Below are positions 11,815 to 20,470 of a stretch of 62,179 bases of DNA, one piece after another; the stretch's first letter is position 1; each line of letters opens with the position of its first letter. The notes beneath the pieces were generated by a model, which saw nothing but the letters and a program-made list of their open reading frames with translations, was not told where the DNA came from and made no database searches. Origin of the DNA: Alphaproteobacteria bacterium (GTDB lineage Bacteria > Pseudomonadota > Alphaproteobacteria > Rhodospirillales > Rhodospirillaceae); the NCBI GenBank assembly GCA_030604885.1, contig JAUVUZ010000021.1, forward strand, positions 1 through 62,179, in the 5' to 3' direction. Position numbers and translations under genes: made by a program.

Positions 11815-12455
11815 GAACTTCCGTTGATGTCGGGTTTGGGCGCGTCGCGAAGCGGCAGAACGCCGCGCTCGGTCAGAACCATGTCGAGACGCCGGTCCCA
11901 CGATTCATGGGGCACGGTTTCGATTTCCTGCACCGCGAAGGCCACGCCCACCGAAACCGGGCGGCGCCCGGAGTCGGCGAACGCCGCCAGGGTGCGGTCG
12001 TAATAGCCGCCGCCGTAGCCGAGGCGATAGCCCTGGGCGTCGAAGGCGAGCAGCGGAATCAGGATCACGTCGGGGGTGGCGGCGGGAGTGCCGCGCGGCG
12101 GCTGGCGGGTGCCGAACGGCCCTTCGTCGAGCACCGCGTCCGGCTGCCATTCGCGAAAGGTGAGCGGCGCGTTGACCTGCTCGACGGTGGGCAGCGCGAT
12201 GCGCCAGCCCACCTGGCGCAGCCAGTCCACCAGCAGGCGGCTGTCGATCTCGCCGCCGATGGGATAGTAGGCGGCGGCGACGCCGCGCTCGGGCGGAACC
12301 GCCAGCAGCGGCACGGTGGCGGCGTGGCGAACCAGGGATTGGGCGGCGTGACGCCGGTCTTCGGCGGGGACCCGGCCGCGGATGAACTTGGCGGTGCCGC
12401 GCAGCGCCCGCTTGGTTTCCGCCACGGTTCCCGTCACCACCGACGGCATCAGCAT
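11811..12455 (-). CDS. 5-formyltetrahydrofolate cyclo-ligase
   Basis: ATP-dependent conversion of 5-formyl-THF to 5,10-methenyl-THF. The 214-aa product has the family signature GYRLGYGGGYYDRTLA and the N-terminal R-x-R segment near KFIRGRVPAEDRRHAAQSL. Its position next to a 6S RNA and zapA is the classic proteobacterial ssrS-ygfA context. Confidence 0.94.
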   Translation of the reverse strand: MLMPSVVTGTVAETKRALRGTAKFIRGRVPAEDRRHAAQSLVRHAATVPLLAVPPERGVAAAYYPIGGEIDSRLLVDWLRQVGWRIALPTVEQVNAPLTFREWQPDAVLDEGPFGTRQPPRGTPAATPDVILIPLLAFDAQGYRLGYGGGYYDRTLAAFADSGRRPVSVGVAFAVQEIETVPHESWDRRLDMVLTERGVLPLRDAPKPDINGSS

Positions 12456-12479
12456 GCGTCACCCAATCGCTTCTCCGAT

Positions 12480-12665
12480 TGCCGGAGGGGCCGGAAACAA
12501 GGCGGCGGATGCCAAGACGACCGTGGGCCTTGTGGAATGCACAAGGGCCGCGCCAACAAAGTGGGCGCCATGTGACCGGACCACGGTCCGGACAGGGACG
12601 GCTCCCTTTCTACGATCGTTGGCCCCAGTGATGTCGCGGACCTCACGGGAAGCACAGCACCCGCC
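12480..12665 (-). ncRNA. ssrS: Probable 6S RNA (RNA polymerase regulator)
   Basis: The 220-bp gap between zapA and the folate cyclo-ligase has no ORF. On the minus strand it contains GGTCCGCGACATCACTGGGG near the 5' end, local hairpins (GTCCGGACCGTGGTCCGG; CCTTGTGCATTCCACAAGG; GGCGCCCACTTTGTTGGCGC) and a terminal segment rich in CGGAGAAGC. Placement between zapA and ygfA is diagnostic across proteobacteria. The ends are approximate. 6S RNA mimics an open promoter and sequesters sigma70 polymerase in stationary phase. Confidence 0.7.
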
Positions 12666-12675
12666 ACCCGACAAT

Positions 12676-13017
12676 CTAGTGTCGACCGAGGCGTTCGGCA
12701 ATCGATTCGATGCGCGCCGCCACCGCGTCGATGGCGTCCACCACCCGTCCCTCGGCCTCCGCCTTGGCGGCGCCGCCGCTGGAACCCTCGGCGGCGCGCA
12801 GTTCTTCCAGCTCGCCGTAGGTTTCGGCCAGCTCGTCGGCGACCAGCAGGCCGATCATCGCGAGCAGGAGATTTTCCTGGATCGGGCCGATGGCGGCGAT
12901 CAGTTCGCGGCCGCGCTGGTCGAGATAGCGGCCGAGGCGACCGATCTGCGCCTCCTGACCGTCGTCGCAGGAGATGTGATACTGGTTTCCGGCGATGGTG
13001 AGCGTGACCTGGGCCAT
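12676..13017 (-). CDS. zapA: Cell division protein ZapA
   Basis: FtsZ-ring-associated protein of 113 aa. The N-terminal globular part AQVTLTIAGNQYHISCDDGQ and the following EAQIGRLGRYLDQRGRELIA are the family signature; a C-terminal coiled coil carries dimerisation. It is 4 bp downstream of a small coiled-coil protein gene, with which it is probably co-transcribed. Confidence 0.93.
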   Translation of the reverse strand: MAQVTLTIAGNQYHISCDDGQEAQIGRLGRYLDQRGRELIAAIGPIQENLLLAMIGLLVADELAETYGELEELRAAEGSSGGAAKAEAEGRVVDAIDAVAARIESIAERLGRH

Positions 13018-13021
13018 GGCG

Positions 13022-13270
13022 TCACTCCTCCAGCAGGCGGGAGAGGCGGGCGGCGGTTTTGTCCAGCCCGTCGGACGCGGCGCGCGCCGCCGCCTCCAGC
13101 TCGCCGCAGCGGCGGCGGAGATCGGCGAGTTCGGCGGGATCGGCGGCGGCCTCGCCGGAGGCGGACGCCGGGCGCGATGCGGCCGCGGCCTCCAGCGCGT
13201 CGAGCGCGGCCTCCAGCCTGCGCAGCGCCGCCTCAGCCCGGGAAAGTTTGTATACCGAGAGCGGTTTCAA
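13022..13270 (-). CDS. Small coiled-coil protein (DUF4164-like) upstream of zapA
   Basis: An open frame ending 4 bp before zapA encodes heptad-rich sequence (AEAALRRLEAALDALEAAA, then ADLRRRCGELEAAARAASDG and KTAARLSRLLEE). Alphaproteobacteria commonly carry such a small coiled-coil gene directly upstream of zapA. No ATG fits: the best start is a TTG at 13270 (82 aa), with the AGAAG stretch beside it a poor SD. The frame stays open further upstream, so the start is uncertain. Confidence 0.6.
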   Translation of the reverse strand: MKPLSVYKLSRAEAALRRLEAALDALEAAAASRPASASGEAAADPAELADLRRRCGELEAAARAASDGLDKTAARLSRLLEE

Positions 13271-13351
13271 GCTTCTATCGCCATGTTCGCGGAAACGGGT
13301 TAAAGGATAGTTGCCGAGCCCATTGACGTCAATCGCAGGTGTCGTTCGCCC

Positions 13352-13825
13352 GTGAGTTTGCCCGCGCCGCCGATCCTGATCGTTCACGACCGCGCCCAGG
13401 CCCTGGCCGCGTTCGCCGCCGCGCGCGCCGTGCGCCGCGCGGTGCGGGTGGAAACCCCGGGGGAGATGGCGCAGGCCCTCGGCCCGGCGTGGATGCGCGC
13501 CTTCCTCGACGCCTGCGCCGCCGAGCGGACAACGCTGCCGGGGCCGGTGGCGTTCCACTGCGGCGACGCCCCCGGCCTGGCGCTGGCGGCGCTGCGGCTC
13601 GCCCTGCCCGCCCTGCGCTTCGCCCCCGCCGCCGACGCGCCGCCCCGGGTGGCGGAGGCGATCGCGGCGGTGGCCGAGGCGCAGGGGGCGGATTTCGCCC
13701 TCGGCCCGCCCACCGGCGCGGTGTGGCGGTTTCCGCCCCCCGGCGGCGCGCCCGACCCCCAGGGTCTCGAACTCGCGGCGAAGCGTTGGCTCGCGGCGCT
13801 TCCCCCGCCCGGGGATTTGGGATAG
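13352..13825 (+). CDS. Conserved hypothetical protein upstream of thiE
   Basis: Unrecognised 157-aa protein from a GTG start. It is Ala-rich, with [25 protein letters not shown] and [23 protein letters not shown] as its most distinctive segments and no signal peptide or membrane helix. Codon usage matches its neighbours. It lies 31 bp before thiE and divergent from the zapA unit, so it may be co-transcribed with thiE. No function is assigned. Confidence 0.65.
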   Translation: MSLPAPPILIVHDRAQALAAFAAARAVRRAVRVETPGEMAQALGPAWMRAFLDACAAERTTLPGPVAFHCGDAPGLALAALRLALPALRFAPAADAPPRVAEAIAAVAEAQGADFALGPPTGAVWRFPPPGGAPDPQGLELAAKRWLAALPPPGDLG

Positions 13826-13856
13826 GAAACGGGAAACCTTCCGGAAAGGCCGACCG

Positions 13857-14480
13857 ATGTCCGACTGCCGCCTCTACCTGCTGACGCCCCCCGCCCTGCC
13901 CGATCTCGACGGCTTCGCGGCCACCTTCGCCGCCGCCCTCGACGCGGGCGACGTGGCGTGCGTGCAGCTGCGCCTCAAGGGCGTCTCCGACGACGAGATC
14001 CGCCGCGCCTGCGAGGTGCTGCGGCCGCTGGCGCAGGATCGCGGCGTGGCGTTCCTGATGAACGACCGGCCCGACCTCGCCGCCGAGCTGGGTTGCGACG
14101 GCGTCCACGTCGGACAGGAGGACATGTCCTACGCCGCCGCCCGCAAGATCGTCGGGCCGGACGCCATCGTCGGCGTCACCTGCCACGATTCCCGCCACCT
14201 CGCCATGGAAGCGGGCGAGGCCGGGGCCGACTACGTCGCCTTCGGCGCGTTCTACCCCACCCTCACCAAGGAGGCGAAGACCGCCGCCGAGCCGGACCTG
14301 CTGCACTGGTGGGCCGAGCTGTTCACCGTGCCGTGCGTCGCCATCGGCGGCATCACGGTGGAGAACGCGCCGCCGCTGGTGGAGGCGGGCGCGGACTTCC
14401 TCGCGGTGAGCGGCGGCGTGTGGAACCACCCCGAGGGTCCGGCGGCGGCGGTCAAGGCGTTCGCCGCCCTGCTCCGCTAA
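13857..14480 (+). CDS. thiE: Thiamine phosphate synthase
   Basis: TIM-barrel enzyme joining HMP-PP and the thiazole phosphate (207 aa). The segments [58 protein letters not shown] and [11 protein letters not shown] contain the diphosphate- and thiazole-binding loops. The 3' end overlaps the convergent oxidoreductase gene by 4 bp. Confidence 0.93.
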   Translation: MSDCRLYLLTPPALPDLDGFAATFAAALDAGDVACVQLRLKGVSDDEIRRACEVLRPLAQDRGVAFLMNDRPDLAAELGCDGVHVGQEDMSYAAARKIVGPDAIVGVTCHDSRHLAMEAGEAGADYVAFGAFYPTLTKEAKTAAEPDLLHWWAELFTVPCVAIGGITVENAPPLVEAGADFLAVSGGVWNHPEGPAAAVKAFAALLR

Positions 14481-15121
14481 CGCGCCGCCGCCGCGAGGCC
14501 GCGCGCGAGATCGGCGCGCCCGAGCGGGCGGCAATAGACCGGCGTGCCGTTCTCGAACCGCCGGCATTCGGCCAGCGGACCCGCGTCCACCGCGTCGAAG
14601 CCGAAATCCTCCAGCAGCCGCACCGCCACCGCCTTGGCTCCGGCGTCGTCGCCCGCCACCGGCAACGCCCGGCGCTCGGGCGACCCGGCCGGGCGGCCGT
14701 CGGTTTCCAGCTCGGCCATGCGAATGGCGTTGAACGCCTTGACCACCCGCGCGCCGGGCAGATGGCGGGCGAGGAGTTCGCCGGTGGTCAGCGTGCCGTC
14801 GTCCAGTTCGGCGATCTGACCGTCGCGCTCCGGATAATAGTTGTTGGCGTCGATCACCACCTTGCCCGCCAGCGCCGCGGCGGGCAGCGCCGCCAGGGCG
14901 CCGAGCGGCACCCCCACCACCACCGCCTCGCCGAACGCCACCGCCTCCTCCACCGTGCCGACGCGCAGGCCGAAGCCGCGCGACAGACTGAACAGCGTGT
15001 GCGGCCCGCGCGAATTGCTCAGCATCGCCTCGTGGCCGTGGCGCAGCGCCAACTTGCCGATGGCGCTGCCGACGAAACCCGCTCCGATGATTCCGATTTT
15101 CACGGTTTTCTCTCCATCCAT
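14477..15121 (-). CDS. NADP-dependent F420-reductase-like oxidoreductase
   Basis: Rossmann-fold protein of 214 aa in the NADP-oxidoreductase/coenzyme-F420-dependent family. The dinucleotide loop [22 protein letters not shown] is followed by the SNSRG motif expected for NADP(H) 2'-phosphate binding. It then has [20 protein letters not shown] and [12 protein letters not shown]. Alphaproteobacteria do not generally make F420, so the true substrate is unknown. It is divergent from a LysR gene 83 bp away, which may regulate it. Confidence 0.8.
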   Translation of the reverse strand: MDGEKTVKIGIIGAGFVGSAIGKLALRHGHEAMLSNSRGPHTLFSLSRGFGLRVGTVEEAVAFGEAVVVGVPLGALAALPAAALAGKVVIDANNYYPERDGQIAELDDGTLTTGELLARHLPGARVVKAFNAIRMAELETDGRPAGSPERRALPVAGDDAGAKAVAVRLLEDFGFDAVDAGPLAECRRFENGTPVYCRPLGRADLARGLAAAAR

Positions 15122-15204
15122 GGTCGATGGCGCGAGTGTATTCGTTTAAAATCGGCGATAAATCTCGAAGACGGGATGAGACTCCCTACCAGCAGGAGGT
15201 AATC

Positions 15205-16122
15205 GTGGATCGGCTCACCAGCATGGCGGTGTTCGTGAAGGCGGCGGAACTCGGCTCGTTCGCCGCCACCGCCGCGGTGATGAAGCTTTCGCCGCAGATG
15301 GTGGCGAAGCACGTGGTGTTCCTGGAGGATCGCCTGGGCGCGCCGCTGATCCACCGCACCACCCGCCGCCACAGCCTCACCGACGTGGGCCGTGCCTATT
15401 ACGACCGCTGCAAGGTGGTGCTCGCCGAGGCGGAGGCGGCGGAATCCCTGGCGCAGGAGATGCGCTCCCGCCCCCGGGGCCTGCTGCGGGTGAGCGCGCC
15501 GATGTCGTTCGGCGCCTTCAGCCTCGCGCCGTTCGTGACGCGCTACCTCGCCGCCTTCCCCGAGATGCAGGTGGAGCTGAGCCTCAACGACCGCTTCGTC
15601 GCCCCCCTGGAGGAGGGCTTCGAGGTTCTGGTGCGGGTCGGCGAGATCGGCGACACCGGGCTGGTGGCCCACCCGTTGGCACCCTATCGCCTGATCGCCT
15701 GCGCCGCGCCCGACTACCTCGCCCGGCGCGGCACCCCCCGCACCCCGGCGGACCTCGCCGACCACGACTGCCTCGCCTACGCCTACTGGTCGCCCACCAT
15801 CCCCTGCCGCTGGCAGTTCACCCGCGACGGCCGCACCGAGGAGATTTCCGCCGCCGGGCGCTTCCGCAGCAACGACTGGAAGGCGCTGCTGCACGCGGCG
15901 GTGGCGGGCTTCGGCATCACCCTGGGGCCGGAAAGCGTGTTGAACGGCGAAATCGCCGCCGGGCGCCTGGTGCGGGTGCTGCCGGATTACCGCGGACCGG
16001 CGCGGCCGATGCACGTGCTCCACCCGGCGGCGCGGCGGCCGACGGTCAAGGTGCGCAGCTTCGTCGCGGCGCTGCTGGCCGAGTTCGGCGCCGAACCCGG
16101 GGACGCTGTGCGCATCGCCTGA
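15205..16122 (+). CDS. LysR-family transcriptional regulator
   Basis: 305 aa from a GTG at 15205 preceded by a strong AGGAGG Shine-Dalgarno (15193-15199); a longer frame upstream has no SD. The N-terminal winged HTH (MAVFVKAAELGSFAATAAVM, KLSPQMVAKHVVFLEDRLG) and the substrate-binding region (LLRVSAPMSFGAFSLAPFV) follow the AaeR/DmlR-like subgroup. It is divergent from the F420-type oxidoreductase, the usual arrangement for a LysR and its target. Confidence 0.92.
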   Translation: MDRLTSMAVFVKAAELGSFAATAAVMKLSPQMVAKHVVFLEDRLGAPLIHRTTRRHSLTDVGRAYYDRCKVVLAEAEAAESLAQEMRSRPRGLLRVSAPMSFGAFSLAPFVTRYLAAFPEMQVELSLNDRFVAPLEEGFEVLVRVGEIGDTGLVAHPLAPYRLIACAAPDYLARRGTPRTPADLADHDCLAYAYWSPTIPCRWQFTRDGRTEEISAAGRFRSNDWKALLHAAVAGFGITLGPESVLNGEIAAGRLVRVLPDYRGPARPMHVLHPAARRPTVKVRSFVAALLAEFGAEPGDAVRIA

Positions 16123-16213
16123 GGCTATGGAAACCATAGACCTACGACATTTCCCCCGGGCGGTGGGAATGACCAGATCTGCACTCTCAGCCCCCACCAC
16201 CAGAGGTGCCGCC

Positions 16214-16444
16214 ATGAAATTCCGTTATCTCGCGCCCGCGTTCCTGCTCCTCGGCATCGCCGCCGCCCACGCCGCCGAACCCGCCGCCGGTCCGGCGATG
16301 CAGCCGTCCGACAAGATGATGATGAAGGACGACAAGGCGAAGGACGGCAAGATGGAGAAGATGGACAAGATGGAACCCTCGGGCAAGGCGATGTCGCCCG
16401 CCGAAGGGTCGATGACCAAGCCCGACGGCAAGATGACCAAGTGA
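16214..16444 (+). CDS. Small exported Met/Lys-rich protein
   Basis: 76-aa protein with a clear Sec signal (MKFRYLAPAFLLLGIAAAHA, cleavage near Ala20). The mature part of about 56 residues is almost entirely Met, Lys, Asp, Ser, Pro and Gly (KMMMKDDKAKDGKMEKMDKM). There is no cysteine. Met-rich periplasmic peptides can bind Cu(I)/Ag(I), but binding here is inferred. It sits alone between two LysR genes. The frame, signal and hydrophilic composition argue that it is real. Confidence 0.7.
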   Translation: MKFRYLAPAFLLLGIAAAHAAEPAAGPAMQPSDKMMMKDDKAKDGKMEKMDKMEPSGKAMSPAEGSMTKPDGKMTK

Positions 16445-16526
16445 CCCCGGGCCGGTGCGCCTTGCAGGCTCGGCGGGCTTTCCCCATTGTTTGAAAGACC
16501 AGGGGAATTCTCGCCGAGCCGCCGCC

Positions 16527-17402
16527 ATGGAAATGCACCAGGTCCGCTACTTCGTCGCGCTCTGCGAGACGCTCAACTTCACCCGCGCGGCGGCGGTCTG
16601 CAACGTCGCCCAACCGTCGCTGACCAAGGCGATCCACAAGCTCGAGGAGGAACTGGGCGGCCCGCTGTTCAGCCGCGAGCGCGGCCTCACCCACCTCACC
16701 GACCTGGGCCGCCTGATGCGCCCCCACCTGGAGGCGATGCACGAGGCGAGCGCGGCGGCCCACGCGGCGGCCGAGGGCTTCCGCACCCTCGAGACAGCGG
16801 CGCTGCGGATCGGCGCGATGTGCACCATCGGGCCGACGCGGCTGATCGAATTCCTCAAGACCTTCCGCGCCCGGGTGCCGCAGGCGGTGCTCACCCTCCA
16901 CGACGCTCCCGGCACCCGCCTCGCGGACATGCTGATGGCGGGGGAGCTGGACGCGGCGCTGATCGCGCTGCCGAAATATCCGGAGCGGTTCGAGACCCTG
17001 CCGCTCTACGACGAACGCTACGTCGTCGCCTTCCGCCCGGGGCACCGCTTCGAGGCGATGGACGCGGTGCCGCTGCGGGAACTCAACGCCGAGGATTACC
17101 TCAACCGCGTCAACTGCGAATATCCGGAATACTTCGCCGCCCTCGGCATCCCCGACCCCGCCGCCGACTGCCGGGTGTGCTACGAGACCGAGCGCGAGGA
17201 CTGGATCCAGGCGATGATTCTCGCCGGTCTCGGCTGCTGCGTCGCGCCCGAGTTCCTGCCGATGATCCCGGGGATCGCCACCCGGCCGCTGGTGGAGCCG
17301 AGCCTCGCCCGCCGCGTCGTGCTCGCCACCGTCGCCGGGCGCAGGCATTCCCCGGCGCTCCAGGCGTTCATCGCGCTGGCCCGCCGCACCGACTGGAACT
17401 GA
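16527..17402 (+). CDS. LysR-family transcriptional regulator (OxyR/CynR-like group)
   Basis: 291 aa. The HTH MHQVRYFVALCETLNFTRAA and the following VAQPSLTKAIHKLEEELGG resemble regulators close to OxyR. The effector domain has four Cys residues (for example VNCEYPEY and GLGCCVAPEFLP), but their spacing was not matched to OxyR's redox pair. The start at 16527 is the first Met that gives a full HTH. It lies 88 bp upstream of the abrB-like gene in the same direction. Confidence 0.9.
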   Translation: MEMHQVRYFVALCETLNFTRAAAVCNVAQPSLTKAIHKLEEELGGPLFSRERGLTHLTDLGRLMRPHLEAMHEASAAAHAAAEGFRTLETAALRIGAMCTIGPTRLIEFLKTFRARVPQAVLTLHDAPGTRLADMLMAGELDAALIALPKYPERFETLPLYDERYVVAFRPGHRFEAMDAVPLRELNAEDYLNRVNCEYPEYFAALGIPDPAADCRVCYETEREDWIQAMILAGLGCCVAPEFLPMIPGIATRPLVEPSLARRVVLATVAGRRHSPALQAFIALARRTDWN

Positions 17403-17490
17403 CCGCCGCCCGGGGGAACCGGGAGGAAATCTCGCGCATTGGGGTTGGCAAAGGGCGGGCCAGCGCCTAGGTTCGCAGCATCACTCGGGA

Positions 17491-18570
17491 ATGTTCCGGT
17501 TCATGCCCCCCAGCCCCTCCCAGCGCCGTTCGTGGCTGCTCCTTCTCGCGCTTTCGGTCGCCGCCACCGCGGCGCTCAAGGCCGTCGACCTGCCCGGCGC
17601 GCTGCTGCTGGGGCCGATGGCGTCGGCGATCCTGCTGGCGGTGCGCGGCGTCAAGCTCAAGGTGCCTCCGCGCGTCTACATCGTCGCCCAGGCGACGGTG
17701 GGGGCGATGATGGCGGGCGCGGTCAACCCCGAAATCCTGGAATCGGTGCTCGACAACGCGGGCGTGGTGGTCGCGGTGGTGTTCTCCACCGTGGCGGCGA
17801 GCGGCGTGGTCGGCTGGGCGATGAGCCGCTGGCACGTCCTCCCCGGCTCCACCGGCATCTGGGGCAGCTCGCCGGGCGCCGCCTCGGCGATGGTGGTGAT
17901 GGCCGAGGAATTCGGCGCCGACGTGCGCGTCGTCGCCTTCATGCAGTATCTGCGGGTGCTGTGCGTGGCGCTGTCGGCGGCGGTGATCGCCAGCCTGGTG
18001 GGCGGCGACGACGCGGCCCACCTCGCCACCGACTGGTTCGCCCTGCCCCGGCCGCTGGCCCTCGCCGAAACCGCCGCGCTGGTGGTGGGCGGCGTGCTGC
18101 TGTCGCGGGTGCTGCCGGTGCCCTCGGGCGCGATGCTGCTGCCGCTCGCCATCGGCGGGGTGCTGCGCGGCTTCGGCCTGATCGAACTCAACGTGCCGCC
18201 GCTGCTGCTGGTGCTCGCCTTCACCACCATCGGCTGGGTGGTGGGCCTGCGCTTCACCGGCGAGATTCTCCGCACCGTGGCGGCCAAGCTGCCGCACATG
18301 CTCGCCTCGATCTTCGGGCTGATGGCGTTCTGCGCCGGGATCGCCTGGCTGCTGACCCGCCTGCTCGGCGTCGACATGCTCACCGCCTACCTCGCCACCA
18401 GCCCCGGCGGCGCGGATTCCATCGCGATCATCGCCGCCTCCGCCGACGTGGACCTGGGCTTCGTTCTGGCGTTCCAGACGGTGCGGCTGATCATCGTCAT
18501 CATCGTCGCGCCGATCCTGGCGCGGCGCATCGCCCGGGCGCTCGGTCACGCGCCCGGCTCCCCCGGCTGA
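17491..18570 (+). CDS. AbrB-family membrane protein (AbrB duplication type)
   Basis: Integral membrane protein (359 aa) with about ten hydrophobic segments arranged as two homologous halves, each containing the P-G-A-x-L-L-G/P loop (VDLPGALLLGPMASAILLA and SGAMLLPLAIGGVLRGFG). The GSSPGAASAMVVMAEEFGAD and TSPGGADSIAIIAASADVD motifs are family hallmarks. Often annotated as a putative ammonia monooxygenase, which is not supported; a transport or regulatory role is likely but unproven. Confidence 0.85.
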   Translation: MFRFMPPSPSQRRSWLLLLALSVAATAALKAVDLPGALLLGPMASAILLAVRGVKLKVPPRVYIVAQATVGAMMAGAVNPEILESVLDNAGVVVAVVFSTVAASGVVGWAMSRWHVLPGSTGIWGSSPGAASAMVVMAEEFGADVRVVAFMQYLRVLCVALSAAVIASLVGGDDAAHLATDWFALPRPLALAETAALVVGGVLLSRVLPVPSGAMLLPLAIGGVLRGFGLIELNVPPLLLVLAFTTIGWVVGLRFTGEILRTVAAKLPHMLASIFGLMAFCAGIAWLLTRLLGVDMLTAYLATSPGGADSIAIIAASADVDLGFVLAFQTVRLIIVIIVAPILARRIARALGHAPGSPG

Positions 18571-18581
18571 CGGAGGCCCCC

Positions 18582-19544
18582 ATGGCGACGGTCGTGCAGT
18601 TCCATTCCCCCGGCGGCCCCGAGGTTCTGCGCGCCGCCGAAATCGCCCTGCCGCCGCCCGCGCCGGGCGAGGTGCAGGTGCGCCAGAGCGAGATCGGCGT
18701 CAACTTCGTCGACATCTACGTCCGCTCCGGCCTCTATCCCGCCGCGTCGCTGCCGGGCGGCGTGGGGGCCGAGGCCGCGGGCACGGTGGCGGCGGTGGGC
18801 GAAGGGGTGGCGGGCTTCGCCCCCGGCGACCGCGTCGCCTACATCGGCGGGCCGCACGGCAGCTACGCCAGCGCCCGCAACCTTCCCGCCGCGCGGCTGC
18901 TGAAGCTGCCCGAGGGGATTTCCACCCGCACCGCCGCCGCCGCGCTGCTGCGCGGCATGACCGCGTGGATGCTGCTGCACCGGGTGTTCAAGGCCGAGCG
19001 CGGCCGAACGATTCTGATCCACGCCGCCGCGGGCGGCCTCGGCGTGATGCTGACGCAGTGGGCGAAGCGCCTCGGCCTCGAAACCTTCGGCACCGTCGGC
19101 TCGCCGGAAAAGGCCGAGTACGCCCGCGCCCACGGCCTCGACCACGCGATCCTCCGGCATCAGGCGGATTTCGCCGCCGAGGTGACGCGCCTCAGCGGCC
19201 GGGGCGTCGATTACGTCGCCGACGGCGTCGGCGGCGAGGGCCTGCTCAAAAGCCTCGCCTGCCTCGCGCCGATGGGCATCTGCGCCGCCATCGGCCAGGC
19301 GGCGGGGCCGCCGCCGCCGGTGCCGGTCTCCGCCCTCGCCGGGGTCTACCTCACCCGCCCGAGCGTGATCGCCACGGTCGAGGACGCGGCGGTCTACCGC
19401 GCCGCCGCCGACGCCCTGTTCGCCGAGATCGCCGCCGGCCTCAAGGTCGAGGTGGGCGCCGAGTTCCCGCTCGCCGAGGCGGCGCGGGCGCACGCCCTGC
19501 TCGCCTCGGGCCAGAGCCGCGGGTCGATCCTGCTTACCGCTTAG
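18582..19544 (+). CDS. NADPH:quinone oxidoreductase, zeta-crystallin type
   Basis: 320-aa MDR-superfamily reductase without zinc. It has GVNFVDIYVRSGLYP and GAEAAGTVAAVGEGVAGFAP at the N-terminus, and the nucleotide-binding loop LIHAAAGGLGVMLTQWAK near residue 150. It reduces quinones or other electrophiles with NADPH. The ATG at 18582 is 11 bp after the abrB-like stop, so the two are likely co-transcribed. The end overlaps the convergent SDR gene by 4 bp. Confidence 0.9.
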   Translation: MATVVQFHSPGGPEVLRAAEIALPPPAPGEVQVRQSEIGVNFVDIYVRSGLYPAASLPGGVGAEAAGTVAAVGEGVAGFAPGDRVAYIGGPHGSYASARNLPAARLLKLPEGISTRTAAAALLRGMTAWMLLHRVFKAERGRTILIHAAAGGLGVMLTQWAKRLGLETFGTVGSPEKAEYARAHGLDHAILRHQADFAAEVTRLSGRGVDYVADGVGGEGLLKSLACLAPMGICAAIGQAAGPPPPVPVSALAGVYLTRPSVIATVEDAAVYRAAADALFAEIAAGLKVEVGAEFPLAEAARAHALLASGQSRGSILLTA

Positions 19545-20392
19545 GCTTCAGGGTCCACGTCGGTGGAGACGGTGACGTCCTTCCAGGCGTCGATCTCCGC
19601 CTGCAACGCCGCGATCTTTTCGCTCACCCGCGCCAGCGCGTCGGACCCCAGCAGCAGATGCGCGGGCGGGTTGTCGTCGGCGATCAGCTTGAGCATCGCC
19701 CGTGCCGCCTTTTTCGGGTCGCCGAGCTGCTTGCCGTGGCGGGCCTGGCGGTTGGCGCGGTGGGGGTTGAAGAACGCGTCGTAATCGGCGATCGAGCGTT
19801 CCGCCCGGGTCATCGAGCGCCCCGCCCAATCGGTGCGGAAGCCGCCGGGGGCGACGGCGGTGACGCGGATGCCGAGGTGCGCCACCTCCTTGCCGACGCA
19901 TTCCGAGATGCCTTCGAGGGCGAACTTGCTGCCGTGGTAGAAGCTCAGGCCCGGGAAGGTAGCAATTCCCCCCATCGAGGTGATGTTGAGGATGCGGCCG
20001 CTGCGGCGCCCGCGCATGTAGGGCAGCACCGCCTGCATCACCGCCGCCGCGCCGAACACGTTGGTGTCGAACTGGCGGCGCGCCTCGGCCAGCGGGGTTT
20101 CCTCGAACACCCCTTCGAGGCCGTATCCGGCGTTGTTCACCAGCACGTCGATGGCGCCCACCGAGGCCTCGATCTCCGCCACCGTCGCCACCACCGCCGG
20201 TTCGTCGGTGACGTCGAGCACCCGGGCGAAGGCGCGGCCGGGGGCGAGGGCCTCGAACTCGGCGCTCGCCTCGGCACGCCGCACGGTGCCGACGACGCGG
20301 TGCCCCTCGGCGAGCGCGGCGGTGGCGAGGGCGCGGCCGAAGCCGGAGCTGACGCCGGTGATGAAAATCGTGAGCGGCTGGGAAGCGGGCAT
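19541..20392 (-). CDS. Short-chain dehydrogenase/reductase
   Basis: Classical SDR (283 aa): cofactor loop TGVSSGFGRALATAALAEG, NNAGYG motif, active-site Ser in NITSMGGIA and catalytic Tyr/Lys in FYHGSKFALEG. The Arg-rich VGTVRRAEA after beta-2 suggests NADPH preference. A C-terminal acidic helix (ALQAEIDAWKDVT) is typical of the oxidoreductases in this branch. Substrate unknown. Confidence 0.9.
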   Translation of the reverse strand: MPASQPLTIFITGVSSGFGRALATAALAEGHRVVGTVRRAEASAEFEALAPGRAFARVLDVTDEPAVVATVAEIEASVGAIDVLVNNAGYGLEGVFEETPLAEARRQFDTNVFGAAAVMQAVLPYMRGRRSGRILNITSMGGIATFPGLSFYHGSKFALEGISECVGKEVAHLGIRVTAVAPGGFRTDWAGRSMTRAERSIADYDAFFNPHRANRQARHGKQLGDPKKAARAMLKLIADDNPPAHLLLGSDALARVSEKIAALQAEIDAWKDVTVSTDVDPEA

Positions 20393-20470
20393 GGACGAGG
20401 AGTCTCCTGAAGCGGGACGGAACCGGCGCGAGCGCGCCGCCGGGGGGAATCTGCGAACCTGATTGAGGAT

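Noticed and set aside
17491-18570. Ammonia monooxygenase annotation for the AbrB-family protein
   Set aside because: No metal-site motif of AmoA/PmoA is visible. The duplicated P-G-A-x-L-L fold fits the AbrB membrane family, and the historical name is misleading.
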